Assembly: GCA_035650275.1 (NCBI GenBank)
Contig: DASRHY010000106.1
Span: 56,712 to 120,711 of the forward strand
Origin: DASRHY01 sp035650275
Lineage (GTDB): Bacteria; Actinomycetota; Actinomycetes; Propionibacteriales; Kribbellaceae
Reading direction: 5' to 3'
Length of the DNA: 64,000 nucleotides
Positions within the stretch are counted from its first letter, which is position 1, and each line of letters begins with the position of its first letter. A program made the translations under genes and the position numbers. Below are positions 16,204-24,480 of the stretch, in pieces. Under the pieces are notes generated by a model that saw only the letters and a program-made list of their open reading frames with translations, ran no database searches and was not told the DNA's origin.

Positions 16204-17030
16204 GATCGGGCGCACGCCCTGCTGACGGTGAGACCCACCGCGGTGGACAACGCCCCGGTCGCGCCGGCCAGCAGCAGTACGACGAGCCACGTGGGCGCGT
16301 CGCCGGCTGCCGCCTGGCCACCGGTCCCACCCGGGATTCCGGACGGATCCGAGTGCAGGCCGCTGATCGTCTGGACGGCGAGCTTCAGGTTCTTGTCCTG
16401 TGCGCTGCCCCAGGCGTACACGATCGTGCTGGTGCCTTCCTGGAGGTTCAGGTCCGCAGGACCGATCGCCACGGTGGACGTCCCGGCGAGCACGACGTCG
16501 GCGCTGACCGTGCCGGCCGCGACATCCGCCGACGCCTCCTTCGGGTTGGTCAGGTCCTGGAACACCGGCTTGCCGCCGGCGCGGACGTCGACCGCGGGAG
16601 CCGCGGCGGTATGACGGACCGTGAGCCGGGCCTTGCCCGCGGCAACCTTCGAGGTGTCGTTCGCGAACGGGGTCAGCCGCGGCTTGCCGTCCGCACCGAG
16701 GTGCGCCACCACGGTGACGTTCGAGCCGGCCGGCACCTCGACGTCGTTCGCCTGGATCACGGCCGCACCGTTCGCGCCGGTCCCGGCCGCGGTCACCTTG
16801 AGGTCGTACGAGCCGGACGGCAGCTTCACCGGGTCGGTCAGCGTGCCGGGCTTGAAGTTCGTCAGCAGTGCCTTGCCGTTGGCGTACACGTCGACCGTGG
16901 CACCGGGTACTCCGTGCAGTACGGACACGGTGGCGTTCTCCGCCGCGTGCGCTGGTGCCACTGCTGCGGCGGCGGCGCCGGCGACCGTGAGTAAGGCCAC
17001 CGCGACCGCGCCATGACGTCGACCGGACAT
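16200..17030 (-). CDS. secreted, membrane-anchored DUF4397 protein
   Basis: A 276-residue protein with a signal peptide (residues 1-29, ending APAHA), two DUF4397 beta-sandwich units (ATVSVLHGVPGATVDVYANG, then ARLTVRHTAAAPAVDVRAGG) and a C-terminal hydrophobic segment (WLVVLLLAGATGALSTAVGL) with a short basic tail. It is the first gene of the operon with sortase, sigma and anti-sigma. ATG 17030 follows AGGAGG. The repeats resemble fasciclin-adjacent cell-surface proteins; an envelope role is likely. Confidence 0.9.
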   Translation of the reverse strand: MSGRRHGAVAVALLTVAGAAAAAVAPAHAAENATVSVLHGVPGATVDVYANGKALLTNFKPGTLTDPVKLPSGSYDLKVTAAGTGANGAAVIQANDVEVPAGSNVTVVAHLGADGKPRLTPFANDTSKVAAGKARLTVRHTAAAPAVDVRAGGKPVFQDLTNPKEASADVAAGTVSADVVLAGTSTVAIGPADLNLQEGTSTIVYAWGSAQDKNLKLAVQTISGLHSDPSGIPGGTGGQAAAGDAPTWLVVLLLAGATGALSTAVGLTVSRACARS

Positions 17031-17068
17031 GAATCCTCCTGAGGCTGGGGAACGTTGCTACACAGGTA

Positions 17069-17096
17069 CTTCCGGCCGACACACCCGTCCGGATGC
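17069..17096 (-). promoter_or_regulatory. candidate SigK-type promoter of the DUF4397-sortase-sigma-antisigma operon
   Basis: On the minus strand GCATCC (17096-17091), 16 bases, then CGGAAG (17074-17069), about 39 bases before the ATG. The mycobacterial SigK consensus as I recall it is CCATCC-N16/17-CCGAAT. The same arrangement and distance occur upstream of the FAD oxidoreductase operon at 23044-23071. Confidence 0.5.
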
Positions 17097-17136
17097 ACCG
17101 ACTCGCATAACCGGTGGCGTGCGTACCGTCGCTGGA

Positions 17137-17568
17137 GTGATCACCATCGAGCGAGTCGTCAGCACCGACCGTCCCGTCGACGCCGTGTTCCGCTACCTGG
17201 CCGACTTCACGACCACCACGGAGTGGGATCCCGGCACGGTCCGGACAGTGCGCCTCGACGGCGACGGCGGACCCGGGACGACGTACCGGAACACGTCCCG
17301 GTTCGGCGGCAAGGAGACCGAGCTGACCTACCGGGTCCGCGAGCTGGTGCCGAACGAGCGGATCGTGCTGGACGGTGAGAACTCCACCGTGGCGGCGACC
17401 GACACGATGACCTTCCGCGCGGTGCCGTCCGGAACCGAGGTCACCTATCGCGCGGAGTTCCGGCTCAAGGGTGTAGTGGCGCTCGCCGGGCCGCTGCTCA
17501 AGGGACGGTTCGCCAAGCTCGGCGACGAGGCCGAGCGCGGCATGCGCGAGTCGCTGGCACGGCTCTGA
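17137..17568 (+). CDS. SRPBCC (START/polyketide cyclase-like) protein
   Basis: A 143-residue protein with the helix-grip opening ITIERVVSTDRPVDAVFRYLADFTTTTEWDPGT and later YRVRELVPNERIVLDG and GTEVTYRAEFRLKG. It is a hydrophobic-ligand-binding fold; the ligand is unknown. GTG at 17137 gives a canonical N-terminus; GTG 17119 is the alternative, and neither has a strong ribosome site. It ends two bases before the next gene, so the two form an operon. Confidence 0.82.
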   Translation: MITIERVVSTDRPVDAVFRYLADFTTTTEWDPGTVRTVRLDGDGGPGTTYRNTSRFGGKETELTYRVRELVPNERIVLDGENSTVAATDTMTFRAVPSGTEVTYRAEFRLKGVVALAGPLLKGRFAKLGDEAERGMRESLARL

Positions 17569-17570
17569 CC

Positions 17571-19031
17571 ATGACCGCACGCGTGCTGGTGACCGGGGTG
17601 ACCGGGTACATCGGCGGCCGGCTCGTCCCGGAGCTGCTGAGCGCCGGGCACCGGGTCCGGGTGATGGCCCGTCGCCCGCGACGGCTGGACGGCCGCGACT
17701 GGCGCGACCGGGTCGAGGTGGTCGATGGCGACGCTTCGGACCCGGACCAGGTGGCGCGCGCGGTCGAGGGCGTGGACGTGGCCTACTACCTGATCCACGC
17801 GCTGAACACCGGCCGGCGGTTCGAGACCCGCGACCGGCACACCGCGAGGATGTTCGGCACCGCGTGCCGCGAGGCCGGTGTCGGCCGGATCGTCTACCTC
17901 GGCGGGCTGCACCCGGACGGCCAGGAGCTGTCCGCGCATCTCGGCTCGCGTCGCGAGGTGGGCGAGATCCTGCTGGCGTCCGGCGTACCGACGACAGTGC
18001 TGCGCGCCGCGGTGATCCTCGGCTCCGGCTCGGCCTCGTTCGAGATGCTGCGCTACCTCACCGAACGGCTCCCGGTGATGGTCACGCCGCGCTGGCTGGA
18101 CACCCGGATCCAGCCGATCGCGGTCCGCGACGTGCTGCACTACCTGGTCGGCTCGGCGGCGACTCCGGCGGAGGTGAACCGTGGCTTCGACATCGGCGGA
18201 CCGGACGTGCTGACCTACCGGGAGATGATGCAGCGGTACGCCGCGGTGGCCGGGCTGGCACCGCGGCGGATCGTCACCCTGCCGCTGCTCACCCCGTCGC
18301 TGTCCAGCCACTGGGTCGGACTGGTCACGCCGGTGCCGAGCAGCATCGCCCGCCCGCTGGTCGACAGCCTGGTGCACGAGGTGGTGTGCAAGGAGCACGA
18401 CATCGACCGGTACGTCGCCGAGCCGCCCGGCGGCCCGACCGGTTTCGACCGCGCGGTCGAGCTGGCACTGAAGCGGGTCCGCGACCTCGACGTGTCCACC
18501 TCGTGGGCATCCGCGGCGACGGCCGGTGCGCCGAGCGACCCGCTGCCCGGCGACCCGGACTGGGCCGGCGGATCGCTGTACGCCGACGAGCGGGAGCGGG
18601 TGGTCGACGCCGATCCCGCGCGGCTGTGGACCGTGATCACCGGGATCGGCGGGCTGCGCGGCTGGTACTCGTGGCGGCTGGGCTGGTGGACCCGCGGGGT
18701 GCTGGACCGGATCGTCGGCGGGCCCGGGCTGCGCCGCGGCCGGCGGCACCCGGACACGCTGGCGGTCGGCGACCCGCTGGACTGGTGGCGGGTGGAGGAG
18801 GTCGAGGAGGGCCGGCTGCTCCGGCTGCGCGCCGAGATGCGGCTGCCGGGCTCGGCCTGGCTGGAGCTGGTGGTCGACACCGAGGGCGGCCGGACGGTGT
18901 TCCGGCAGCGGGCCCTGTTCCACCCGCACGGACTGCCGGGAGTGCTGTACTGGTGGGCCATCAAGCCGTTCCACGGCGTGGTGTTCGGCGGCATGCAACG
19001 CAACATCGCCCGCGCCGCCGAGTCGTCCTAG
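17571..19031 (+). CDS. NAD(P)-binding extended SDR with C-terminal DUF2867 domain
   Basis: A 486-residue two-domain protein. Residues 1-~300 form a Rossmann NmrA/SDR-like domain (VLVTGVTGYIGGRLVPELL, the GxxGxxG dinucleotide motif). The C-terminal ~160 residues form the DUF2867/SRPBCC-like domain (RVVDADPARLWTVITGIGGLRGWYS, GDPLDWWRVEEVEEGRLLRLRAEM, YWWAIKPFHGVVFGGM). It is probably an oxidoreductase or cofactor-binding protein. It is coupled to the SRPBCC gene upstream and overlaps the convergent SDR by four bases. Confidence 0.9.
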   Translation: MTARVLVTGVTGYIGGRLVPELLSAGHRVRVMARRPRRLDGRDWRDRVEVVDGDASDPDQVARAVEGVDVAYYLIHALNTGRRFETRDRHTARMFGTACREAGVGRIVYLGGLHPDGQELSAHLGSRREVGEILLASGVPTTVLRAAVILGSGSASFEMLRYLTERLPVMVTPRWLDTRIQPIAVRDVLHYLVGSAATPAEVNRGFDIGGPDVLTYREMMQRYAAVAGLAPRRIVTLPLLTPSLSSHWVGLVTPVPSSIARPLVDSLVHEVVCKEHDIDRYVAEPPGGPTGFDRAVELALKRVRDLDVSTSWASAATAGAPSDPLPGDPDWAGGSLYADERERVVDADPARLWTVITGIGGLRGWYSWRLGWWTRGVLDRIVGGPGLRRGRRHPDTLAVGDPLDWWRVEEVEEGRLLRLRAEMRLPGSAWLELVVDTEGGRTVFRQRALFHPHGLPGVLYWWAIKPFHGVVFGGMQRNIARAAESS

Positions 19032-19765
19032 CGCGGCTTCATCGCGAGGGTCCAGAGCCGGTTCGGCACCACCCGCGCGACCTTCATCAGCGCCGCCATC
19101 TGCCACGGGAAGACGATCTCCGGCGACCCGGACTCGATGCCGTCGGCAATCTTCTCCGCGGCTGTCTCGGCGGAGATCATGAACGGCATCGGGAACTCGT
19201 TGTGCTCGGTCATCTCGGTCTTCACGAAGCCCGGGCACACCGTCTGCACGCTCACCCCGTCACGCCGTAGCCCGACCCGCAGCGACTCCAGCAGGTTGAT
19301 CTGTGCCGCCTTTGTCGCGCCGTACCCCTCCGCGCCCGGCAGCCCGCGGTACCCGGCCACGGAGGCGACGCCGACCACGGTGCCGGAGCCCTGCGCCCGG
19401 AGCAGTGGCAGGACGCAGGTCAGGGCGTTCGCCATCCCGAGCAGGTTGACCTCGACGTGCCGGCGGAACTCGTCGACGTCGAACGACGCGGCGGACATCT
19501 GCTTCCAGTAGCCCGCGTTGAGCACCACCACGTCGAGGCCGCCGAGCGCTTCGGTGACCACAGCGGTCGCCTTGCGCAACGACTCGAGATCGGTGACGTC
19601 GGCAGGCGCCACAGCCATCCGGTCGCCAGCCAGCTCCCGCAGCGCGCCCTCGCGCCGGGCCGAGACGGCGACCCGGGCACCACGTCCGGCCAGCTCGGCG
19701 GCGAGCGCGGCGCCGATACCCGACGACGCGCCGACGACCCAGGTACGACGACCGCGCGGCTCCAC
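19028..19765 (-). CDS. short-chain dehydrogenase/reductase
   Basis: A 245-residue classical SDR: TWVVGASSGIGAALAAEL binds the dinucleotide, VLNAGYW is the NNAG-equivalent, and the active site has Ser in VASVAGY with YGATKAA (YxxxK). GTG start directly abuts the stop of the cyclopropane synthase-like gene. The substrate is unknown, but the genomic company points to a modified fatty acid or lipid. It is the last gene of the operon beginning at 23006. Confidence 0.92.
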   Translation of the reverse strand: MEPRGRRTWVVGASSGIGAALAAELAGRGARVAVSARREGALRELAGDRMAVAPADVTDLESLRKATAVVTEALGGLDVVVLNAGYWKQMSAASFDVDEFRRHVEVNLLGMANALTCVLPLLRAQGSGTVVGVASVAGYRGLPGAEGYGATKAAQINLLESLRVGLRRDGVSVQTVCPGFVKTEMTEHNEFPMPFMISAETAAEKIADGIESGSPEIVFPWQMAALMKVARVVPNRLWTLAMKPR

Positions 19766-21010
19766 TCAGCCCTCCCGCCGCAACGCCAGCTGCCACACGT
19801 CAAGGTAGCCGGACCGGAACCCGGCCTCGGCGTAGGCGAGGTACAGCTCCCACAGCCGCCGGAACACCGCGTCGAAGCCGAGCCGCTCGACCAGCCCCGC
19901 GTTCCGGACGAACGCCGCGCGCCAGAGCCGGAGCGTCCGGGCGTAGTCCGGCCCCAGCGAGCGCCGCGCGGTGATCGCGAACCCAGCCGCGCCGGAGTGG
20001 GCCTCGATCGCGGTCAGCGACGGGATCAGGCCACCGGGAAAGACGTACTTGTGCACCCAGCCGCGCGCGTGTCGGGTGGCGAGCATCCGGTCGTGCGGCA
20101 TCGTGATCGCCTGCAGCCCGAACCGCCCGCCCGGCACCAGCAGCCGGCCGACCGCGGCGAAGTACGCCGGCCAGTAGCGCTCGCCGACGGCCTCGATCAT
20201 CTCCACGCTGACCACCGCGTCGTACCGGCCGGTGACGTCGCGGTAGTCGCACAGCCGAACCGTCACCCGGTCGGCCAGTCCGGCCTCGCGGATCCGGCGC
20301 TGCGCCAGGTCGCGCTGCTCCGCGGAGAGCGTGACGGTGTGCACCGTCGCCCCGCGCCGTCCGGCCTGCAGTGCCAGCTGACCCCAGCCGGTGCCGATCT
20401 CGAGCACCCGGCTGCCCGGCCCGACCGCGGCCAGGTCCAGGATCCCGTCGACCTTGTGCCGCTGCGCGGTCGCGAGGTCGTCCACACCCGGAGCGAACCA
20501 GCCGGCCGAGTAGCTCATGGTCTCGTCCAGGAACGCCGCGAACAGCTCGTTCGACAGGTCGTAGTGCCGCTGGATGTTGCCCAGGGCACCTTCCCGGTCG
20601 TTGTCCTCCACGGCCGGCGGCCGCTGCTCGACCAGTTTGCGGAGCCGTTGCAGCGAGGCCGGCACCAGCTCGGTCAGGCGGGCAGCGAACACGGTGAGCA
20701 GGTCGGCCAGGTCGGTACCCGGACCGGTCTGCCAGTCGCCGGCCAGGTACGCCTCGCCGAACCCGATCTTCAGGTCCGCGCCCAACCGGTGGAAGAACGC
20801 GCCGGACTCGATCCGCAGCTCCGGTGCGTCCGGGCCGCCCGCGCCGAGCAGCCGCCCGTCCGGCAGCCGGACCCGCACGCCCAGGTCCCGGACCGCGCCG
20901 CGCAGCACCTCGCGCGCCACCGCCGCCCGGATCGGGACGTGCGGCTCCCGTACGACGTCCGGCCACCGCCCGGCATCGATCGTGCCCGGTACCGCCGCGG
21001 TGTCCGTCAT
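19766..21010 (-). CDS. cyclopropane-fatty-acid-synthase-like SAM methyltransferase (UfaA1-like)
   Basis: A 414-residue protein with an N-terminal CFA-specific region (GAFFHRLGADLKIGFGEAYLAGDW) and a class I methyltransferase core. AdoMet motif I is VLEIGTGWGQLALQA, preceded by HYDLSNELFAAFLDETMSYSAGW, and RLCDYRDVTGRYDAVVSVEMIEAVG carries the active-site region. It would transfer a methyl(ene) group to unsaturated acyl chains of phospholipids. Start ATG 21010 overlaps the DUF1365 stop by four bases. Its neighbours match those of Rv0447c (ufaA1). Confidence 0.92.
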   Translation of the reverse strand: MTDTAAVPGTIDAGRWPDVVREPHVPIRAAVAREVLRGAVRDLGVRVRLPDGRLLGAGGPDAPELRIESGAFFHRLGADLKIGFGEAYLAGDWQTGPGTDLADLLTVFAARLTELVPASLQRLRKLVEQRPPAVEDNDREGALGNIQRHYDLSNELFAAFLDETMSYSAGWFAPGVDDLATAQRHKVDGILDLAAVGPGSRVLEIGTGWGQLALQAGRRGATVHTVTLSAEQRDLAQRRIREAGLADRVTVRLCDYRDVTGRYDAVVSVEMIEAVGERYWPAYFAAVGRLLVPGGRFGLQAITMPHDRMLATRHARGWVHKYVFPGGLIPSLTAIEAHSGAAGFAITARRSLGPDYARTLRLWRAAFVRNAGLVERLGFDAVFRRLWELYLAYAEAGFRSGYLDVWQLALRREG

Positions 21011-21732
21011 CGGATCCCCGCCGGTGTCTGGTGCGGGACCCGCCGCACGACCGGCAGCCGGCGCAGCCACAGCCAGACTCCGTGCAGCCGGATCAGCGCG
21101 CTCACCTGGTAGGTGACCAGCGGCGTGCGCAGCGCGGCGGCGAGCACGGCCCGGCGACTCGCCTTCCGGACCCGACCGGCGAAGCTCGCGGAGAACACCC
21201 GGTCACCGTCCTGGCTCAGACTCACGGCCACCGTGACCCGTTCGGGTGACAGCCGCACGGTCACGTCGTACCGGCCACTGACCGTGAGGAACGGCGACAC
21301 GTAGAACTGCTTGGCCAGACTGCCGCGGCCGTTGCGGTCCGGGCGGAGCAGCTGCGCGTGCCGTTCGCCGTACGTGTTGTGCACCTCGAGGACCACGCAC
21401 CGCAGCGCGCCGTCGGGATCCAGGCACCAGAACACGCTGAGCGGGTCGAAGACATGGCCGAGGCTGCGTGCGTTCGCCAGCATCACCACCCGGTCGTTCG
21501 GGCCCAGCTCGACACCTTCGGTCGACAGGTACGCCGCGAGCTTGTCGCGCAGCGACCCGCCGGACCGGCCGAGGTGGTCCGCGGCGGCGAAGGTGGCCAG
21601 CGGTGGCCGGTGCGGTGGCCGGTCCACGTCCACCAGCCACTGGTACGTGCGGTACCGGAACCGGTGCGTGAACGGCCGCCGCCGCGTGTGCCGCACCACC
21701 CCCGGTACGACGGCCGGCAGCTCAGGCAGCAT
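21007..21732 (-). CDS. DUF1365 family protein
   Basis: A 241-residue protein with VRHTRRRPFTHRFRYRTYQWLVDVD at the start, then VMLANARSLGHVFDPLSVFWC and VVLEVHNTYGERH, the hallmarks of DUF1365. The family travels with CFA-type methyltransferases and FAD amine oxidases and is thought to act with them in making modified fatty acids. The ATG overlaps the upstream stop by one base (TGATG). Confidence 0.9.
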   Translation of the reverse strand: MLPELPAVVPGVVRHTRRRPFTHRFRYRTYQWLVDVDRPPHRPPLATFAAADHLGRSGGSLRDKLAAYLSTEGVELGPNDRVVMLANARSLGHVFDPLSVFWCLDPDGALRCVVLEVHNTYGERHAQLLRPDRNGRGSLAKQFYVSPFLTVSGRYDVTVRLSPERVTVAVSLSQDGDRVFSASFAGRVRKASRRAVLAAALRTPLVTYQVSALIRLHGVWLWLRRLPVVRRVPHQTPAGIR

Positions 21733-23006
21733 CACCAGTCCGCCCCGAACCGCGCGGCCGCCTCGACGCCGGACCGGCAGCCGTCCTCGTGGAATCCCCA
21801 GCCCAGGTGGGCCCCGGCGAACGCCAGCCGGGGACCACCCGCGGTCCGCAGCTCGGTCCCGGCCGCCACCGACTCCCGGGTGAAGACCGGATGGTGGTAC
21901 GTCGCCCGGCTGATCACCGTGCTCGGGTCGACCCAGCCGTCCGGGTTCAGCGTGACCAGGTGCTCGTCGGCGCTGGTCAGGTCGTGCAGCCGGTTCATCC
22001 AGTAGCTGACCAGCACCTGCCCGGAGGTCCCGTCGCAGTCCGTCAGCCGGTAGTTCCACGAGGACCGGGCCCGCGTGGTGCGCGGCAGCACCGAGGCGTC
22101 GCGGTGCAACCAGACCGGGTTCTCGGTGTACCGGAACGCGCCCAGCAGCGACTTCTCCTCCGCGCTCGCATCCGCGAGCAGGTCGAGCGCGGTGTCGGCA
22201 TGGGTCGCGAGCACCACCCGGTCGTGCTGGATGACCCGGTCGTCGGCGGTGCGGACCTGGACGCCGTCGGTGTGCCGGAGCAGGGCGGTCACCGGTGCGG
22301 ACAGCCGGACCTCACCGACGTGCGGCGCGACGGCATCGACGTACCGCGCAGACCCGCCGGTGACGGTGCGCCACTGCGGGGAACCGGTCACGGACAGCAT
22401 CCCGTGATGGTCGAGGAAGCGGAACAGGTACCGCGCCGGGTAGCCGAGTGCGGCGTCGTACCCGCTGGACCAGACGCAGGCGACCAGCGGTACGGCGAAG
22501 TGCTGCACGAAGTACCGCGAGAAGGTGTGCCGGGCCAGGAACCCGCCCCAGGTCAGCTCGTCGTTGCCCTCGGCAAGGACCGCACGGGCGGCGCGGTGGA
22601 ACCGGACCACCTCGGCGAGCATCCGCACGAACCGCCGGCTGGTCAGTCTGCCGGGCTGCGCGACCACACCACCGACACCGCGCCCGCCGGCGTACTCCAA
22701 ACCGCAGCCGTCGCAGCGGATCGACATGCTCATCTCGGTCGGCTGGGTGTCCACGCCGAGCTCGGAGAACATCCGCCGCAGGTTCGGATATGTGCGGTCG
22801 TTGTGCACTATGAAGCCGGTGTCGATCCGGTGCCGCCGGTGCTGCGAGTCGATCACGTCATGGGTGTGCGCGTGCCCGCCGAGCCGGTCCGCCGCCTCGT
22901 ACACGGTGACGTCGAAACGCCGGCTCAACAGGTATCCGGCTGTCAGTCCGGCCACCCCGGCGCCGATCACCGCGATCCGCTCGGATCGACCCCTCGCTCG
23001 ATGCAC
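21732..23006 (-). CDS. NAD(P)/FAD-dependent amine oxidase-like protein
   Basis: A 424-residue flavoprotein. The N-terminal dinucleotide motif is IAVIGAGVAGLTAGYLLSRRFDVTVYEA, followed by ADRLGGHAHT, and a C-terminal FAD element is FAGAHLGWGFHEDGCRSG. It is close to Rv0449c and the flavin oxidases in singlet-oxygen-response operons. It is the first gene of the operon with DUF1365, the CFA-like enzyme and the SDR. A desaturase/isomerase-like role in lipid modification is inference. Confidence 0.9.
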   Translation of the reverse strand: MHRARGRSERIAVIGAGVAGLTAGYLLSRRFDVTVYEAADRLGGHAHTHDVIDSQHRRHRIDTGFIVHNDRTYPNLRRMFSELGVDTQPTEMSMSIRCDGCGLEYAGGRGVGGVVAQPGRLTSRRFVRMLAEVVRFHRAARAVLAEGNDELTWGGFLARHTFSRYFVQHFAVPLVACVWSSGYDAALGYPARYLFRFLDHHGMLSVTGSPQWRTVTGGSARYVDAVAPHVGEVRLSAPVTALLRHTDGVQVRTADDRVIQHDRVVLATHADTALDLLADASAEEKSLLGAFRYTENPVWLHRDASVLPRTTRARSSWNYRLTDCDGTSGQVLVSYWMNRLHDLTSADEHLVTLNPDGWVDPSTVISRATYHHPVFTRESVAAGTELRTAGGPRLAFAGAHLGWGFHEDGCRSGVEAAARFGADW

Positions 23007-23043
23007 CAGCAGCCTCCTCGGTCCGACGACTCGTCAGACTGGC

Positions 23044-23071
23044 TTTCGGTGCGGGGTCGGGTCGCGGATGC
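23044..23071 (-). promoter_or_regulatory. candidate SigK-type promoter of the FAD oxidase-DUF1365-CFA operon
   Basis: On the minus strand GCATCC (23071-23066), 16 bases, then CCGAAA (23049-23044), 38 bases before the first ATG. It is nearly the same motif, with the same spacer, as that before the sigma-factor operon at 17069-17096. Confidence 0.55.
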
Positions 23072-23097
23072 GCCTGTTACACAACCGTTATCAAGTC

Positions 23098-23131
23098 GGG
23101 GGCCGGCGACGCGACCACATCGCCGGCCCCC
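23098..23131 (-). terminator. terminator hairpin after hsp20
   Basis: Perfect 12-bp arms at 23098-23109 and 23120-23131 around a ten-base loop, 31 bases past the hsp20 stop and upstream of the promoter of the FAD oxidase operon. Confidence 0.75.
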
Positions 23132-23161
23132 TCGGGTGCCACCGCTCGTAGCGACACCAGC

Positions 23162-23605
23162 TCAGGCGCTGATCTGTTTCTGCCCGGCGTCGGCGTTGGA
23201 GATCGCGATCTTGCGCGGCTTGGCGCGCTCGGCGATCGGGATCCGCAGCGTCAGCACACCGGCGTCGTAGCTCGCCTCGATCCGCTCCGCGTCCAGCGTG
23301 TCGCCGAGGAACAGCTGCCGGGAGAACACGCCGAGGGGACGCTCTGCGACCTGCATCTCGACGTTCTCACCGACCTCCGGCGGCCGACGCTCGGCCTTCA
23401 CGGTCAGCACGTTGCGCTCGACGTCGAGCGCGATCGCGTCCGGCGCGACGCCGGGAAGATCGAAGGCGACAACGAACTGGTCGCCGGAGCGGTACGCATC
23501 CATCGGCATCGCGTTCGGTCGCGACCAGCTTCCGGCGGTGGTGGCGCCGAGCACCTGCTGGGTCAGCCGGTCCAGCTCGCGGAAGGGGTCTGTGCGCATC
23601 AACAT
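23162..23605 (-). CDS. hsp18: Hsp20/alpha-crystallin small heat-shock protein (Hsp18-like)
   Basis: A 147-residue small heat-shock protein. The alpha-crystallin domain spans about residues 35-135 (YRSGDQFVVAFDLPGVAPDAIALDVERNVLTVKAERR ... ASYDAGVLTLRIPIAE). ERPLGVFSRQLFLGDTLD and the C-terminal KPRKIAIS complete the usual pattern. ATG 23605 follows AGGAGG. It is divergent from a RheA-like regulator with a matching operator, so heat induction is expected. Confidence 0.93.
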   Translation of the reverse strand: MLMRTDPFRELDRLTQQVLGATTAGSWSRPNAMPMDAYRSGDQFVVAFDLPGVAPDAIALDVERNVLTVKAERRPPEVGENVEMQVAERPLGVFSRQLFLGDTLDAERIEASYDAGVLTLRIPIAERAKPRKIAISNADAGQKQISA

Positions 23606-23665
23606 CGTTCGTACACCTCCTGATCCATCGACGTAGTGGTGTCAACACGCAGCACTGTTGTAGCA

Positions 23666-23684
23666 TGTCGTCGAAACGATGACA
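23666..23684. promoter_or_regulatory. RheA-like operator in the hsp18/rheA intergenic region
   Basis: TGTCGTC (23666-23672), GAAAC, GATGACA (23678-23684). The operator of Streptomyces albus RheA, as I recall it, is TGTCATC-N5-GATGACA; this differs by one base and keeps the spacer length. It overlaps the first possible start codon of the divergent regulator. A wider pair CTGTTGT/ACAACAG (23655-23661, 23682-23688) flanks it. Confidence 0.7.
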
Positions 23685-24368
23685 ACAGTTTCAGTCAGCG
23701 AATGGATGACGATGGCACGCAGTGTGGCGGAGCAGGACGCCGAGTGGCCTCTGCAGGCGGTGCGGCAGCTGGTCGAACTGATCACCCGGCTCGACCAGGA
23801 CGGCAGCCGGAGCGCGGCCGGACCCGAGCTGCTGGCCGCCATGGTGACGCTGCGTCAGCTGCGCGACGTGCTCGCCCGCTGGGAGCCGGCCCTGATCGGT
23901 GCGGCCAGGGAACGCGGGGTCACCTGGACCGAGATCGCCCCCGCCCTCGAGCTGGCGAGCCGGCAGGCCGCCGAACGCCGGTACCTGCGGCTCAAACCGC
24001 AGGCCGCCGACACGACGACGACCACCCGGGAGGACAGGGTGCAAGCCGCCCGGGACGAGCGGTCGGGCGACCGTGCCGTGGCCGCCTGGGCGCGGAAGAA
24101 CGCGGCCGACCTACGCCGGCTGGCCGGCCGGATCACAGCTCTCGACGGGATCGGGCAGTCCGCCAGGAAGAAGATCGAGTCCATCCATGCCGCCCTCGGC
24201 GCCGACGACGCGGCCGACCTGGTCGGTCCGCTCTCCGCGGCCGGCCCGTCCTTGCGCGGCAGCCACCCGGCGCTGGCGGACCAGATCAACGCAATCGACC
24301 AGACGGCCGATGAGATCCGCTCCGCGGACCGCGACCGTAGGAGCAGCACCAGAGAGGACCAGCAGTAG
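23679..24368 (+). CDS. rheA: RheA-like repressor of hsp18
   Basis: A 229-residue protein, close to the ~231 residues I recall for Streptomyces RheA, divergent from an hsp18-like gene. The region LRQLRDVLARWEPALIGAARERGVTWTEIAPALELASRQAAERRYLRL (residues ~52-105) reads as a helix-turn-helix, and the C-terminal half is helical and charged. RheA acts as a protein thermosensor that lets go of its operator on heating. ATG 23679 has no ribosome site and lies within the operator; ATG 23712 (MARSVAEQ) is a credible alternative start. Confidence 0.72.
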   Translation: MTTVSVSEWMTMARSVAEQDAEWPLQAVRQLVELITRLDQDGSRSAAGPELLAAMVTLRQLRDVLARWEPALIGAARERGVTWTEIAPALELASRQAAERRYLRLKPQAADTTTTTREDRVQAARDERSGDRAVAAWARKNAADLRRLAGRITALDGIGQSARKKIESIHAALGADDAADLVGPLSAAGPSLRGSHPALADQINAIDQTADEIRSADRDRRSSTREDQQ

Positions 24369-24480
24369 TCCGGTACGTGTCGAATCGCACTCGCAGGGTA
24401 CTGGCGCGAACCGACCGGGAGGCGAACCCGACGCACGATGCACCGGTCGGCGGTGAGGCATGGGTGGGGAGGAATGGCCG

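Noticed and set aside
15568..17580. 670-codon minus-strand frame running through sortase and DUF4397 region as one fused protein
   Set aside because: Upstream of 16203 the residues are not protein-like, and the DUF4397 gene in another frame explains the region; the sortase starts at GTG 16203.
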